A DNA stretch of 47,796 bases from an uncultured Lachnospiraceae bacterium (GTDB lineage: Bacteria; Bacillota; Clostridia; Lachnospirales; Lachnospiraceae): the NCBI GenBank assembly GCA_946566685.1, contig CAMNXA010000023.1, positions 1 to 47,796 of the forward strand. The letters are read 5' to 3'. How positions within the stretch are numbered: the stretch's first letter is position 1; every line of letters starts with the position of its first letter. This document shows positions 34,683-43,290 of this stretch, piece after piece. Under the pieces are notes generated by a model that did not search any database, was not told where the DNA came from, and saw only the letters and a list, made by a program, of their open reading frames with translations. A program made the translations under genes and the position numbers.

Positions 34683-37457
34683 ATGGCTGTGCTGATATGT
34701 AAAATGTGTGGCGGGAATCTGGAGATTACAGAGGGAATGACAACGGCAAAGTGTCCATACTGCGGCACCACCCAGACACTTCCCAAACTGGATGACGAAA
34801 AGCGCCTCCGCCTTTACGACAGGGCAAACCATTTTAGACGAAGCAATGACTATGACAAAGCCATGGCCGTATATGAGCAGATTCTGAGCGAAGACCAGAC
34901 GGACAGTGAAGCCTATTGGTCGATCGTGCTGTGCCGTTATGGGATTGAGTATGTAGAAGACCCGAACAGCCATCAGAGGGTTCCGACCATCAACCGAACA
35001 CAGTATACTTCCGTTTTGGCAGATGAGGACTACAAGGCGGCGCTTCAGTATGCAGATGTGGTGCAGCGGCAGATTTATGAAAAGGAAGCGGCGGCCATAG
35101 ACAGCATACAAAAGGGGATCTGGCAGATTTCGAGAAAAGAAGAACATTATGATATCTTTATCTGCTATAAGGAAACCGGGGAGGATGGCAACCGCACGAA
35201 AGAGAGCGTGCTTGCGGATGAGATTTACTATATACTGACACGGGAAGGCTACCGGGTGTTCTGTGCGAGGATCACCCTGGAAGATAAGCTGGGAATGGCT
35301 TACGAACCCTACATATTTGCGGCCATCAATTCCGCCAGGGTCATGGTGGTGCTGGGAACATCACCGGAGAATTTTCAGGCCGTGTGGGTAAGGAACGAAT
35401 GGAGCCGGTACCTTTCCCTGATCAGACAGGGGGAGAAGAAGGTGCTGATCCCGGCCTACCGGGATATGGATCCGTATGATCTGCCCAAAGAGTTTTCCCA
35501 TTTACAGGCACTGGATATGTCCAGGATTGGATTTTCACAGGATCTGCTCCATGGAATCCGTAAGATTTTGAGAGAGAGTCCGGCTGTGACGAGGGAGAGT
35601 ATTGTACCGGAGCAGGTCAGAGGAATCGAATACCAGGCGGTGGAAGTCAAAACACGCAAAACCGGCTGGGAGCCTTATGGCTGGAAAAGGGGCATTCTGG
35701 TGGCTATCCTTCTGGTGGCGGCAATCCTTTTGCTGAATGCGGCCGCCATTTATAACCGGTGGAAAAAAGACCATGGGGAGAAAATCCAGGATCCGGCCGT
35801 GACGGAGGAAGGAGCCAGTGGGATAACGGATGTTACTGATTCGGATGCCGTAATAGAAGACTATTTCTGGGATTTGCAGGAGACGGATAAAACACAGGTA
35901 AGGGAGTTCTCCGGGGTTCTGGAACAGTTTGTATCTGCGGTTTACCAATGTCCTGCGAAGGAGGTTTCTGACGCACAGCTTGCCAGGATGAAACAGCTGT
36001 ATATCAAGCGGGACTGGGAGGAGTGGCAGATCGGATACAGCAGTGAATCTCCATCCTGGGAGCAGGGGGGATTGACGGATGCAGAGGATGGTCTTACCTG
36101 GATGGTCTTTTCCGGCGATGCAGAATTGAGACTTGGCAGCCTGCCCAGATTTACCAATCTACAGAAACTGGATGTGGATACGGCGGTCACCGCGGAAAAT
36201 ATCCAGGGACTTTCGTTAGAGAGCATCAGCGCCTATTTTGACAGTCCTGTCGAGGCGGCCTCTGTCATAAAACATCCGGAGAACATCAGGGAACTTGGCT
36301 TTAACAGCGGGGCGGAGAGCCTGGAGGGGTTGCAGGCATTTGAGAATTTGGAAACCTTATCTATAGATTATTCGGAACTGGATACCATCGATCAGATGGT
36401 CAATGCAAAGAAGTTGAAGAAGCTGACGCTGATTGCGGATGCATCATTGGAAGATTTTACAGTGCTTGGCAAACTGACAGATCTGGAGTGGCTTGAGTTG
36501 GAGGCCACGGGACTGCGTTCCCTCAATTTTGCACAGAACTTGCAGAATCTGAAAGGAATAGAAGTCAGGGACGCAGAGATCAGATCGCTTGCGGGCCTGG
36601 AAAACTGCACGTCTTTGCGCAGTTTATCGGTGACGGACTGTATAGAATTGAAGGATTTAAGTCTGGTGCAGGAATTTACAGATTTGGAGGAACTTACCCT
36701 GGACGTGCCCTATCAGTGTCCGGATCCGGAGCTTGGCGGGCTGAAGAACCTAAAGAAATTGACGCTTGAACAGTATGAGGACTGCTCCTTCTTGCAGGAT
36801 ATGACAGGTTTGACACAGCTGCATCTTTCGGGCTGTACGTTTCCGGAAAATATGGATTTTTCAAAGCTGACCTCATTGCGGGATTTTTCCTATACCTATA
36901 CGACAGGCGTTGCCATGGATGTGGCGGTGGTGGAATCCATACAGTCGCTTGAACGTCTAAGCTTAAACGGTGTGACCACCTATCATGATATTTCGGGGCT
37001 GTTTGCCATGCCGAAGCTGAAGGAATTGGATATCAGCGGTATGGAATGTGAGATCGACTTTGATGCGGTCAGGGAGAATACGACCCTGGAAATCCTGCAT
37101 ATGGACGATATGATCTTATTTGAAAATGCATGGGAGAGTTCGCCAATGCCAGGATACATCACCGCAGGCTGGGATGATGTGGAACTGGAAGAGAACATAG
37201 ATTTCCTGACCAGATTTACGGGATTGAGAGAACTGTATCTGGCCGGGAACGGGCTGACGGATATTAGCTTTGCCGGCCAGATGCCGACTCTGGAGGTTCT
37301 TGACATCTCAGAGAATTATATTACACAACTGCGGCCGCTGATGGGACTGCCGTCCCTGAAAAAAGTGATCTGTGCGGACAATCCGCTTACAGATAAAAAT
37401 GTGCTGGGGGATTCGGTGGTGATCGATGACACACCGGATGATGATTGGTACAACTGA
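34683..37457 (+). CDS. Zinc ribbon-TIR-transmembrane-leucine-rich-repeat protein
   Basis: A 924-residue protein with a rare order of parts. A zinc ribbon (C6/C9 and C24/C27), a TPR-like helical stretch (about 40-150) and a TIR domain (about 155-300, opening HYDIFICYKETGED) come first. E208 in GMAYEPYIF lies where NAD-cleaving TIRs such as SARM1 have the catalytic glutamate. One membrane helix (about 337-357) and an acidic linker follow. From about 480 to the end run leucine-rich repeats of about 22 residues (LEWLELEATGLRSL, LRELYLAGNGLTDI), internalin-like. TIR needs cytoplasmic NAD, so the LRR is predicted outside; charges flanking the helix do not settle this. A membrane receptor with a TIR effector is inferred. 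Confidence 0.88.
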   Translation: MAVLICKMCGGNLEITEGMTTAKCPYCGTTQTLPKLDDEKRLRLYDRANHFRRSNDYDKAMAVYEQILSEDQTDSEAYWSIVLCRYGIEYVEDPNSHQRVPTINRTQYTSVLADEDYKAALQYADVVQRQIYEKEAAAIDSIQKGIWQISRKEEHYDIFICYKETGEDGNRTKESVLADEIYYILTREGYRVFCARITLEDKLGMAYEPYIFAAINSARVMVVLGTSPENFQAVWVRNEWSRYLSLIRQGEKKVLIPAYRDMDPYDLPKEFSHLQALDMSRIGFSQDLLHGIRKILRESPAVTRESIVPEQVRGIEYQAVEVKTRKTGWEPYGWKRGILVAILLVAAILLLNAAAIYNRWKKDHGEKIQDPAVTEEGASGITDVTDSDAVIEDYFWDLQETDKTQVREFSGVLEQFVSAVYQCPAKEVSDAQLARMKQLYIKRDWEEWQIGYSSESPSWEQGGLTDAEDGLTWMVFSGDAELRLGSLPRFTNLQKLDVDTAVTAENIQGLSLESISAYFDSPVEAASVIKHPENIRELGFNSGAESLEGLQAFENLETLSIDYSELDTIDQMVNAKKLKKLTLIADASLEDFTVLGKLTDLEWLELEATGLRSLNFAQNLQNLKGIEVRDAEIRSLAGLENCTSLRSLSVTDCIELKDLSLVQEFTDLEELTLDVPYQCPDPELGGLKNLKKLTLEQYEDCSFLQDMTGLTQLHLSGCTFPENMDFSKLTSLRDFSYTYTTGVAMDVAVVESIQSLERLSLNGVTTYHDISGLFAMPKLKELDISGMECEIDFDAVRENTTLEILHMDDMILFENAWESSPMPGYITAGWDDVELEENIDFLTRFTGLRELYLAGNGLTDISFAGQMPTLEVLDISENYITQLRPLMGLPSLKKVICADNPLTDKNVLGDSVVIDDTPDDDWYN

Positions 37458-37514
37458 TGCAACCAGGGGAAGGAGGAAAGATTGGAACGATAAGATTCCG
37501 ATCGAAAGAATGTC

Positions 37515-38297
37515 ATGTTTAAGATGATGGTATTTCAAAAGATGCAGGAGGAGCAGAGAAAATTTTTGTCCTATACACAGGAGGAATTGGACAGAAAGTC
37601 AACGATGAAGAATGAAGGAATCGGGTTACTGATTTTTGGGGTTACCCTTGTCATTTTGGGAGTGGTGCACCAGATACTGCCCTTTGAACTGTTCTTTGAT
37701 TCTGACAGCGAAGTGGTAAAAATTGTGATCAGTGTGATCATGGGGATTCTCGGGATCGTTTGCTGTGTGTTCGGTATCAGGTGTTTTGGCAAGCTGGGGA
37801 TCTCGATCGCGGAAGGTGTCTGCAACATTAATAACAATTTTTATACGAAAGAGGACATCTATGATTACTACCGGGAAGTGCGGGAAGGCGAAAACCTGCA
37901 AATTTTCCTGTCGGGTAAAATGATGATCAAAGAGGAAGATCAGGGGAATGTGGGGCTTTTTACCAGGAACTGGATGAAGATACCCCGACAGGGTTCCGTG
38001 ATCGCCAGATATACGGATATTGTCGCCGCGTGGCATGACAAAGACGGCTCCAAGGACGGTTTCGTGGGTCTCTATATATTAAGGAGCGATGGGGAACTGT
38101 ATGTGATGGACAGCCATCCGGATTTTTCCGAAAAAGTAATGCAGGGGATCAAAGAACGAAATCCGATGACGATTCTGGCGAGACATTTTACATACGAAGG
38201 ACGGACTTATGACGCCCGTGTGGATATAGCGCAGGTGATCGAACTCTATAGACAGAATATGGAAAGGCAGTTAAATGCAGGCAGGAAAGGCATTTAA
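37515..38297 (+). CDS. Two-helix membrane protein of unknown function
   Basis: A 260-residue protein with a short charged N-terminus, two membrane helices (about 36-62 and 68-90) and a 160-residue C-terminal domain predicted cytoplasmic (EDIYDYYREVREGENLQIFL; RYTDIVAAWHDKDGS). I do not recognise the family. A GGAGG lies 40 bases upstream and only a weak site directly before the ATG, so translation may depend on the preceding gene. It is the last gene of the unit; the operon terminator is formed by its own final codons. Confidence 0.7.
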   Translation: MFKMMVFQKMQEEQRKFLSYTQEELDRKSTMKNEGIGLLIFGVTLVILGVVHQILPFELFFDSDSEVVKIVISVIMGILGIVCCVFGIRCFGKLGISIAEGVCNINNNFYTKEDIYDYYREVREGENLQIFLSGKMMIKEEDQGNVGLFTRNWMKIPRQGSVIARYTDIVAAWHDKDGSKDGFVGLYILRSDGELYVMDSHPDFSEKVMQGIKERNPMTILARHFTYEGRTYDARVDIAQVIELYRQNMERQLNAGRKGI

Positions 38298-38310
38298 CTG
38301 CCTTTCTTCT
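38265..38310 (+). terminator. Terminator of the TIR-LRR unit, overlapping the last codons
   Basis: AGGCAGTTAAATGC (38265-38278) and GCATTTAACTGCCT (38290-38303) form a perfect 14-bp stem with an 11-base loop, followed by TTCTTCT. The stop codon lies in the right arm. Confidence 0.85.
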
Positions 38311-38327
38311 AATGTGGCAGGAGCATC

Positions 38328-38357
38328 TTGTTTGTTGTCAGGCAATCGTGATAGAAT
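38328..38357 (+). promoter_or_regulatory. Candidate promoter of the MATE gene
   Basis: TTGTTT (38328-38333), an 18-base spacer and TAGAAT (38352-38357), about 30 bases before the start codon. Confidence 0.5.
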
Positions 38358-38386
38358 GAGAAAAAGCAACAAAGAGGATCAAAGAT

Positions 38387-39745
38387 ATGCAGACAACTGA
38401 TTTTTCCAGGGGAAAGGTCTGGCAGAACATTGTGGCACAGTCCATTCCCCTGATTCTGGCACAGCTGGTACAGCTTCTGTATAATGTGGTAGACCGCATT
38501 TACATCGGGCATCTGCCGGGGGCGGACAGTATGGCACTGACCGGGATCGGCCTGGTGTTTCCATTGACAACGCTGATCGCGGCCTTTACGTTTCTGTTTG
38601 GGACGGGCGGCACGCCCCTTTTTTCCATAGCCAGGGGAGCCGGGCAAGAAGAACGGGCAGGGAAGATACTGGGGAATACTCTGACTCTTTTGCTTGGTAC
38701 CTCGATTGTGATGTTGGCTGTGTGTTATCTGTTTCGCAGGCCGGTGCTGTATCTGTTCGGTGCCAGTGATGCTTCCTATGTGTATGCCAATGCGTATCTG
38801 CGGATTTACCTGTTGGGGACGCCGTTTACCATGCTGGCCACGGGATTGAACGGATTTATCAACGCCCAGGGGTTTCCGCGCATCGGTATGATGACCACAT
38901 TGTTGGGGGCGGTGCTGAATCTGATATTGGATCCGGTTTTCATCTTTGTACTCCAAATGGGGGTTGGCGGTGCGGCCTTAGCCACGGTGATCAGTCAGGC
39001 TGTCTCCTGTGTCTGGGTGTTACGGTTCCTGACCGGTAAGAAGGCGTTGCTTCCTATTAAAAAGATGTACCTGCGGGTGGATGGAAAACTGGCAAAGGAG
39101 ATTATGGCGCTGGGGATGTCGGGGTTCATCATGCAGGGGACCAACTGTCTGGTACAGGTGGTGTGCAATGCAACCCTCAAAATATATGGCGGCGATCTCT
39201 ATGTGGGTGTGATGACAGTCATCAATTCCACCAGGGAAATTCTGGGGCTGCCCGTCAGCGGCATCACCAACGGCGCGCAGCCGGTGTTAGGCTATAATTA
39301 TGGGGCAAGGGAATACGAAAAAGTGCGGCAGGGGATTCGCTTTACTGCCGCGCTGGGAATTATCTATACATTACTGGCATGGCTTCTGGTGATAATAAGT
39401 CCCCATCTGTTGTTGTCCATCTTCACGGAGGATGCCGCTATGATCGAAGCGGGGACAGACGCCCTGCGGCTGTACTTTTTCGGCTTCTTCTTTATGGCTT
39501 TTCAGTTTACGGGACAGTCGGCATTTACGGCGCTGGGCGATTCCCGCCATGCTATCTTTTTCTCCCTGCTCCGCAAGGCAGTGATCGTGGCACCGTTGAC
39601 GGTGCTTTTGCCGAAGATTGGACTTGGCGTGGACGGGGTGTTTCTGGCGGAGCCAATCTCCAATGCCATTGGGGGACTGGCCTGTTTTGTGACCATGTAT
39701 TTTACGCTTTACCGGAAGCTTTCCGGTGAGAAGGATGCGGGTTAA
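38387..39745 (+). CDS. MATE family multidrug/metabolite exporter
   Basis: A 452-residue membrane protein with twelve predicted helices in two halves. It has the MATE start QSIPLILAQLVQLLYNVVDRIYIGHL, the helix-two-to-four segment and the second-half mark NGAQPVLGYNYGAR. It exchanges sodium or protons for cationic compounds. AGAGG precedes the ATG, and the gene stands alone between the TIR-LRR unit and the convergent second TIR gene. The substrate is unknown. Confidence 0.93.
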   Translation: MQTTDFSRGKVWQNIVAQSIPLILAQLVQLLYNVVDRIYIGHLPGADSMALTGIGLVFPLTTLIAAFTFLFGTGGTPLFSIARGAGQEERAGKILGNTLTLLLGTSIVMLAVCYLFRRPVLYLFGASDASYVYANAYLRIYLLGTPFTMLATGLNGFINAQGFPRIGMMTTLLGAVLNLILDPVFIFVLQMGVGGAALATVISQAVSCVWVLRFLTGKKALLPIKKMYLRVDGKLAKEIMALGMSGFIMQGTNCLVQVVCNATLKIYGGDLYVGVMTVINSTREILGLPVSGITNGAQPVLGYNYGAREYEKVRQGIRFTAALGIIYTLLAWLLVIISPHLLLSIFTEDAAMIEAGTDALRLYFFGFFFMAFQFTGQSAFTALGDSRHAIFFSLLRKAVIVAPLTVLLPKIGLGVDGVFLAEPISNAIGGLACFVTMYFTLYRKLSGEKDAG

Positions 39746-39767
39746 ACGGGGGATTACGGCATGGACA

Positions 39768-41129
39768 TCAGTGGAAATCAGCCTTGCGCAGATCCACGGT
39801 CATTGCCGGACGGATGCCGAATCCTTCCAGTCCGACATTTTCCTGCCGCAGCAGTTCGTCTGTGTAGCCGTTGCCCACAAGATAACATTTGCTGGAGGTT
39901 CCCTCCACAGGCTCCCGCAGCCACCAGGAACACTCTTTTATATGAAAATCATTGTAATCCAATAGATACCAACAGCTTTCGTCCTGTTCCACGGCAGTCT
40001 CCGCAGGCAGGGCGAATTTACTTATTTTGGCATCATCAAACCACCGCAGTTCATCGATGGACAGCAGATATACGCGGTCTGTGGTAGTGACAGTATCGGC
40101 ATCGAATAAAGGATTGCTCTTCGTAATGTTTTCCGTCTCTACGATGGCGGACAGTTCCTTTGCAGTAAAACCGTGGAGGAAACCGGCTTCATTCTGATAG
40201 CCGTTTTTCCGTTCTGCCATGGCGGCGGCGTGAGGCGGCTGATCCGCATAGTTCACTACTTCGTCTGCGCAGTTGAGCCAGGTGCGGATATTGGAAGAAC
40301 TCCAGATGTTATTGCCCCGTACCAGGACCTGGAGGGACAGATCTGTATCCGCAGCAGACTCCCTCGACCAATAATCCGTGGCATCATACCAGTTGTACTT
40401 GCCGCCTTCGGCAGCATCATAGGCTTTCATGGTAAGAACCTGGGCGGAGATCAGGACAGCCTGTCTGTTATCTTCGGACAGTTTCAGCACGCGCCACTCT
40501 ATGGGTTCACCGTTATAGGAACCGAATGTGACGGTGTCCCCGAGGGAGACGGCAGGCGTTGATAAATAGCACATGTTATTTTTAAAAACGAAGAAAATCC
40601 CTATCACGGCGCATACTGTGGCAAGGGCAATGAATATGGGCAGGAATGGTTTCTTTTTAAGGGGTTGGGGGATTGCGGTATCCTCATCTGAGGCGCGCTG
40701 CGTGGCAGGGCAGGCAGCCTGTCCGATATTCTTGTTGGCAGGATTATGCTTCAAGTCGTCCACAAAACGAAGCACACTCACGTAGTTTTCATCGCTTTGC
40801 GCGCTGACCCATTGGTGCGTCATCAGAAAGTATTCCATGGATTTGGACAGTTCCACTTCTTCTAATTTATAGACCAGAATGGGAATCGACTTGCTCACGG
40901 CCCGTTCCACCTCACGCAGTACATGGGGTGAACGGTTGGCATCCTCGGACATCAGCAGGATAACGGCAGCAGAGTGATCGATCCCATCGATCAGTTCCTC
41001 CGCATAGGGATGCCCGGAACGGATATCCCTGGGCGCGATAAAGCATTTGGTTTCGTTTTGTTCCAGGATGCCGCAGATCCTTGCGGCGTCCTCTGCGTTT
41101 TGGGAGGAATGTGATATGAATATCTGCAT
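39768..41129 (-). CDS. TIR-transmembrane-DUF6273-like protein
   Basis: This 453-residue protein starts directly with a TIR domain (1-127): MQIFISHSSQNAEDA, box-2-like CFIAPRDIRSGHPYAEELI with acidic E44/E45 as catalytic candidates, then HVLREVERAVSK. A membrane helix at about 162-182 has three lysines before it, favouring the TIR inside. The rest is predicted outside and resembles DUF6273: IEWRVLKLSEDNRQAVLIS, WSSSNIRTWLN, SWWLREP and GIRPAMTVDL. It thus repeats the TIR-inside, sensor-outside plan of the 924-residue protein. AGGAG precedes the ATG, and it has its own promoter. It ends 22 bases from the convergent MATE gene. Confidence 0.85.
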   Translation of the reverse strand: MQIFISHSSQNAEDAARICGILEQNETKCFIAPRDIRSGHPYAEELIDGIDHSAAVILLMSEDANRSPHVLREVERAVSKSIPILVYKLEEVELSKSMEYFLMTHQWVSAQSDENYVSVLRFVDDLKHNPANKNIGQAACPATQRASDEDTAIPQPLKKKPFLPIFIALATVCAVIGIFFVFKNNMCYLSTPAVSLGDTVTFGSYNGEPIEWRVLKLSEDNRQAVLISAQVLTMKAYDAAEGGKYNWYDATDYWSRESAADTDLSLQVLVRGNNIWSSSNIRTWLNCADEVVNYADQPPHAAAMAERKNGYQNEAGFLHGFTAKELSAIVETENITKSNPLFDADTVTTTDRVYLLSIDELRWFDDAKISKFALPAETAVEQDESCWYLLDYNDFHIKECSWWLREPVEGTSSKCYLVGNGYTDELLRQENVGLEGFGIRPAMTVDLRKADFH

Positions 41130-41177
41130 AAAAGGATACTCCTGTTCTGGTGGAAAATCTGACTCTTATTGCGTCTT

Positions 41178-41206
41178 ATTCTATCATCGCGCGGTGTCTT
41201 TTTCAA
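41178..41206 (-). promoter_or_regulatory. Promoter of the TIR-DUF6273 gene
   Basis: On the minus strand, TTGAAA (41201-41206), a 17-base spacer and TAGAAT (41178-41183), about 50 bases before the start codon. Confidence 0.7.
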
Positions 41207-41233
41207 TCAGAAATCGAGCAATAGATCGATCGA

Positions 41234-41268
41234 TTGCGAGATCTGCTTCGCGGCCGCGGATAAGCGGA
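41234..41268 (+). repeat. Dispersed palindromic repeat, copy 4 (diverged)
   Basis: TTGCGAGATCTGCTTCGCGG followed by CCGCGGATAAGCGGA aligns with the reverse complement of the copy at 19749-19783, which shares GATAAGCGGA. It lies between two divergent promoters. Confidence 0.6.
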
Positions 41269-41276
41269 AGTTCATA

Positions 41277-41305
41277 TTGAAAATAGCAAGCGTGGGAAGT
41301 ATGAT
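41277..41305 (+). promoter_or_regulatory. Promoter of the secreted-protein gene
   Basis: TTGAAA (41277-41282), a 17-base spacer and TATGAT (41300-41305), about 50 bases before the start codon and divergent from the TIR gene promoter. Confidence 0.65.
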
Positions 41306-41353
41306 TATTGAAAGGGATAATGCTTTTTATGTGTTGGTAAAGGAGACGGAAGA

Positions 41354-42640
41354 TTGAAACGGATAATGATGGCCGGAGCGCTTGGCCTGGTGATGGTTTT
41401 GCTATATTTGTATGCACGAAGCGGCGTGATCTGTACAGACACTCCCTCTGATATGTTTCCGGATGGGGCGGATACGTTAGTACGAAGGGAGGTATTTTTC
41501 CCCGGAAATACGCTGGAGATGGAACAGAGTGAGACGGATGCAGCCACGCGGCCGGAAGAGGAGCTTGAAAACAATGTATATGATGAACAGTTTTCCGTAC
41601 TGAAGACGTTGGATGGATATGAGATAACGCTGTATGATAAAGAAGGAGAGAGAGTTTATTCGGAGGTTTACCCGGAGAAGTCGTGGGTGAAGGAAGTATC
41701 GGAGGGAATTCTGGAGATTGGTGTCAGCGTGGGAAGTCCGGCAAGATATACCTTCTATTTCCGGAAAGAAGATGGGACGATGTCGGATACTTTTTTCAAT
41801 GCAAAGCTGTTCGGAGAACAGTATATTGCGCATCGGCCGGTGCGTAATTATCTGTGGGGTGAGCCCCTGATCTTGACGGATATTTTTGAGGAAGGGATTC
41901 TATATCAGGAGATATACAGGGATTTCAGCGAAACGGCAGACCCGATGTCGGCCATTTATGATATCGAACTGGAGGACGAAACGCATGTCTGGCTTCATTA
42001 TTGTGAGGGAGGGGCGTATACGGGTGTCGATGAGGTGGTGGAAATACAGCCCGTGAGTGCTGACGAAGAGGCAGACCTGAAAGAACCGTATGCGCTGGCA
42101 TATCTTGCATTTTTGGAGGAATATGCCAAGTACAGTGAGAATGTGAGGCAGGGACTGGCGAGATTTACCCTGGCTTATATTGATGATGATGAAGTCCCGG
42201 AGTTGTTACTGATAGAGGCATATTGTCATGCCGCAGGGGTGAGAGTTTTTACCTTTTATCAGGATACAGTGGTGGAATTAGGGACATTTGGCTCTTTTGG
42301 CCGGATGCAGTATGTGGAAAGAGGAGGCATGATCTTCGATCATTTTATGGGGCAGGGGGAAGCGAATACCAATTTTTACCGGGTAGAGGAAGGAAAGGCA
42401 GAACTGCTCTGCAACATGCATCTGAGTCCGCCCCTTTCATGTAATGGGTTTACCGAGGAATATGAGATTGACGGGATATCGGTGGACGAGGAGACATATC
42501 AGGCCCAATGGCAGGCATTGTACGAGGAGCAGGGCTATGTATTAGTGACATATGAAGATAGTATCCCGCTGAAAGACAAAACGTTGAAACGGTTCCTGGC
42601 AGGGGCTGTGGATCGGCTCTCACAGGTCCCTGCCAATTAA
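41354..42640 (+). CDS. Exported or membrane-anchored protein of unknown function
   Basis: A 428-residue protein with an N-terminal hydrophobic helix (about 5-22) that is either an anchor or a signal peptide; no lipobox is clear. The acidic extracytoplasmic part has a beta-rich first half (about 75-225) and an alpha/beta second half with the Ca-site-like TLAYIDDDEVPELLLIEAY. That motif is common in secreted proteins of gut Clostridia. I cannot name a function. The start is TTG with AAAGGAG eight bases upstream. It is monocistronic and divergent from the TIR-DUF6273 gene. Confidence 0.7.
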   Translation: MKRIMMAGALGLVMVLLYLYARSGVICTDTPSDMFPDGADTLVRREVFFPGNTLEMEQSETDAATRPEEELENNVYDEQFSVLKTLDGYEITLYDKEGERVYSEVYPEKSWVKEVSEGILEIGVSVGSPARYTFYFRKEDGTMSDTFFNAKLFGEQYIAHRPVRNYLWGEPLILTDIFEEGILYQEIYRDFSETADPMSAIYDIELEDETHVWLHYCEGGAYTGVDEVVEIQPVSADEEADLKEPYALAYLAFLEEYAKYSENVRQGLARFTLAYIDDDEVPELLLIEAYCHAAGVRVFTFYQDTVVELGTFGSFGRMQYVERGGMIFDHFMGQGEANTNFYRVEEGKAELLCNMHLSPPLSCNGFTEEYEIDGISVDEETYQAQWQALYEEQGYVLVTYEDSIPLKDKTLKRFLAGAVDRLSQVPAN

Positions 42641-42651
42641 ATGGAAGTGGT

Positions 42652-43077
42652 TCAGATATTCTCCAGAACAGATGTGCAATGGGGACAACGAGTGGCCTGG
42701 ATGGAAATTTTACTTTTACAGAAAGGACACTCTTTTTCTGTTTCTTCCTTCACTTCTTCTTTTGCATGCATATGCTGTAGCTTGTTGATCTGACGGATCA
42801 GCAGGAATATAACGAAACTGACGACCAGGAAGTTGACAACCTGTGTCAGAAAAGTGCCATAATTGATGGTGGCGGCATTCTCGCCGCTTCCAAGAACGAT
42901 CACCAGATTATCAAAATTAATCTTGCCGGTAAAGATACTGAGAAGCGGCATGAAAATATCATTTACCAGAGAGCCAACAATCCCGGTAAAAGCGCTGCCG
43001 ATGATTATACCTACAGCCAAGTCGATCATATTTCCCTTTAAAGCAAATGTTTTAAATTCTCCCAATAGTTTTTTCAT
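42652..43077 (-). CDS. mscL: Large-conductance mechanosensitive channel with zinc-ribbon tail
   Basis: A pentameric channel subunit of 141 residues that opens on membrane tension in hypo-osmotic shock. [30 protein letters not shown] is the MscL N-terminal helix and first membrane helix (read in two overlapping blocks); the second helix is around [16 protein letters not shown]. After the usual C-terminal helix it continues with [18 protein letters not shown], a zinc ribbon absent from E. coli MscL. The ATG at 43077 is chosen for GAGGGAA upstream and for homology; the open frame extends further without support. Confidence 0.94.
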   Translation of the reverse strand: MKKLLGEFKTFALKGNMIDLAVGIIIGSAFTGIVGSLVNDIFMPLLSIFTGKINFDNLVIVLGSGENAATINYGTFLTQVVNFLVVSFVIFLLIRQINKLQHMHAKEEVKEETEKECPFCKSKISIQATRCPHCTSVLENI

Positions 43078-43123
43078 TCTGGTTCCCTCTTTGTTCGTAA
43101 TTGTCAGTTGGATTGCTGCTAAA

Positions 43124-43152
43124 ATGATAGCATAGTTTTGCAGGGTTGTCAT
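43124..43152 (-). promoter_or_regulatory. Promoter of mscL
   Basis: On the minus strand, ATGACA (43147-43152), a 17-base spacer and TATCAT (43124-43129), about 45 bases before the start codon. Confidence 0.6.
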
Positions 43153-43290
43153 TATAGAATTAATGTCTACTGGCAGGCGACCAAAAGCAAGATGGTTTTC
43201 CCTATAATATACGAAGGATTTTAAACGGCCCAAAAGCTGCAATACGAAATATGAGGCTGGCACAGTAAGAACGTATGGAGGGAGAAAAGA

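Noticed and set aside
33669..35147. Long minus-strand open frame (about 490 codons) across the SPFH and TIR-LRR genes
   Set aside because: It is antisense to three well-supported genes, has no family motifs, and has shadow-like composition.
43203..43208. TATAAT as promoter of the DUF6056-like gene
   Set aside because: No acceptable -35 box lies 16-18 bases upstream, so I did not annotate it.
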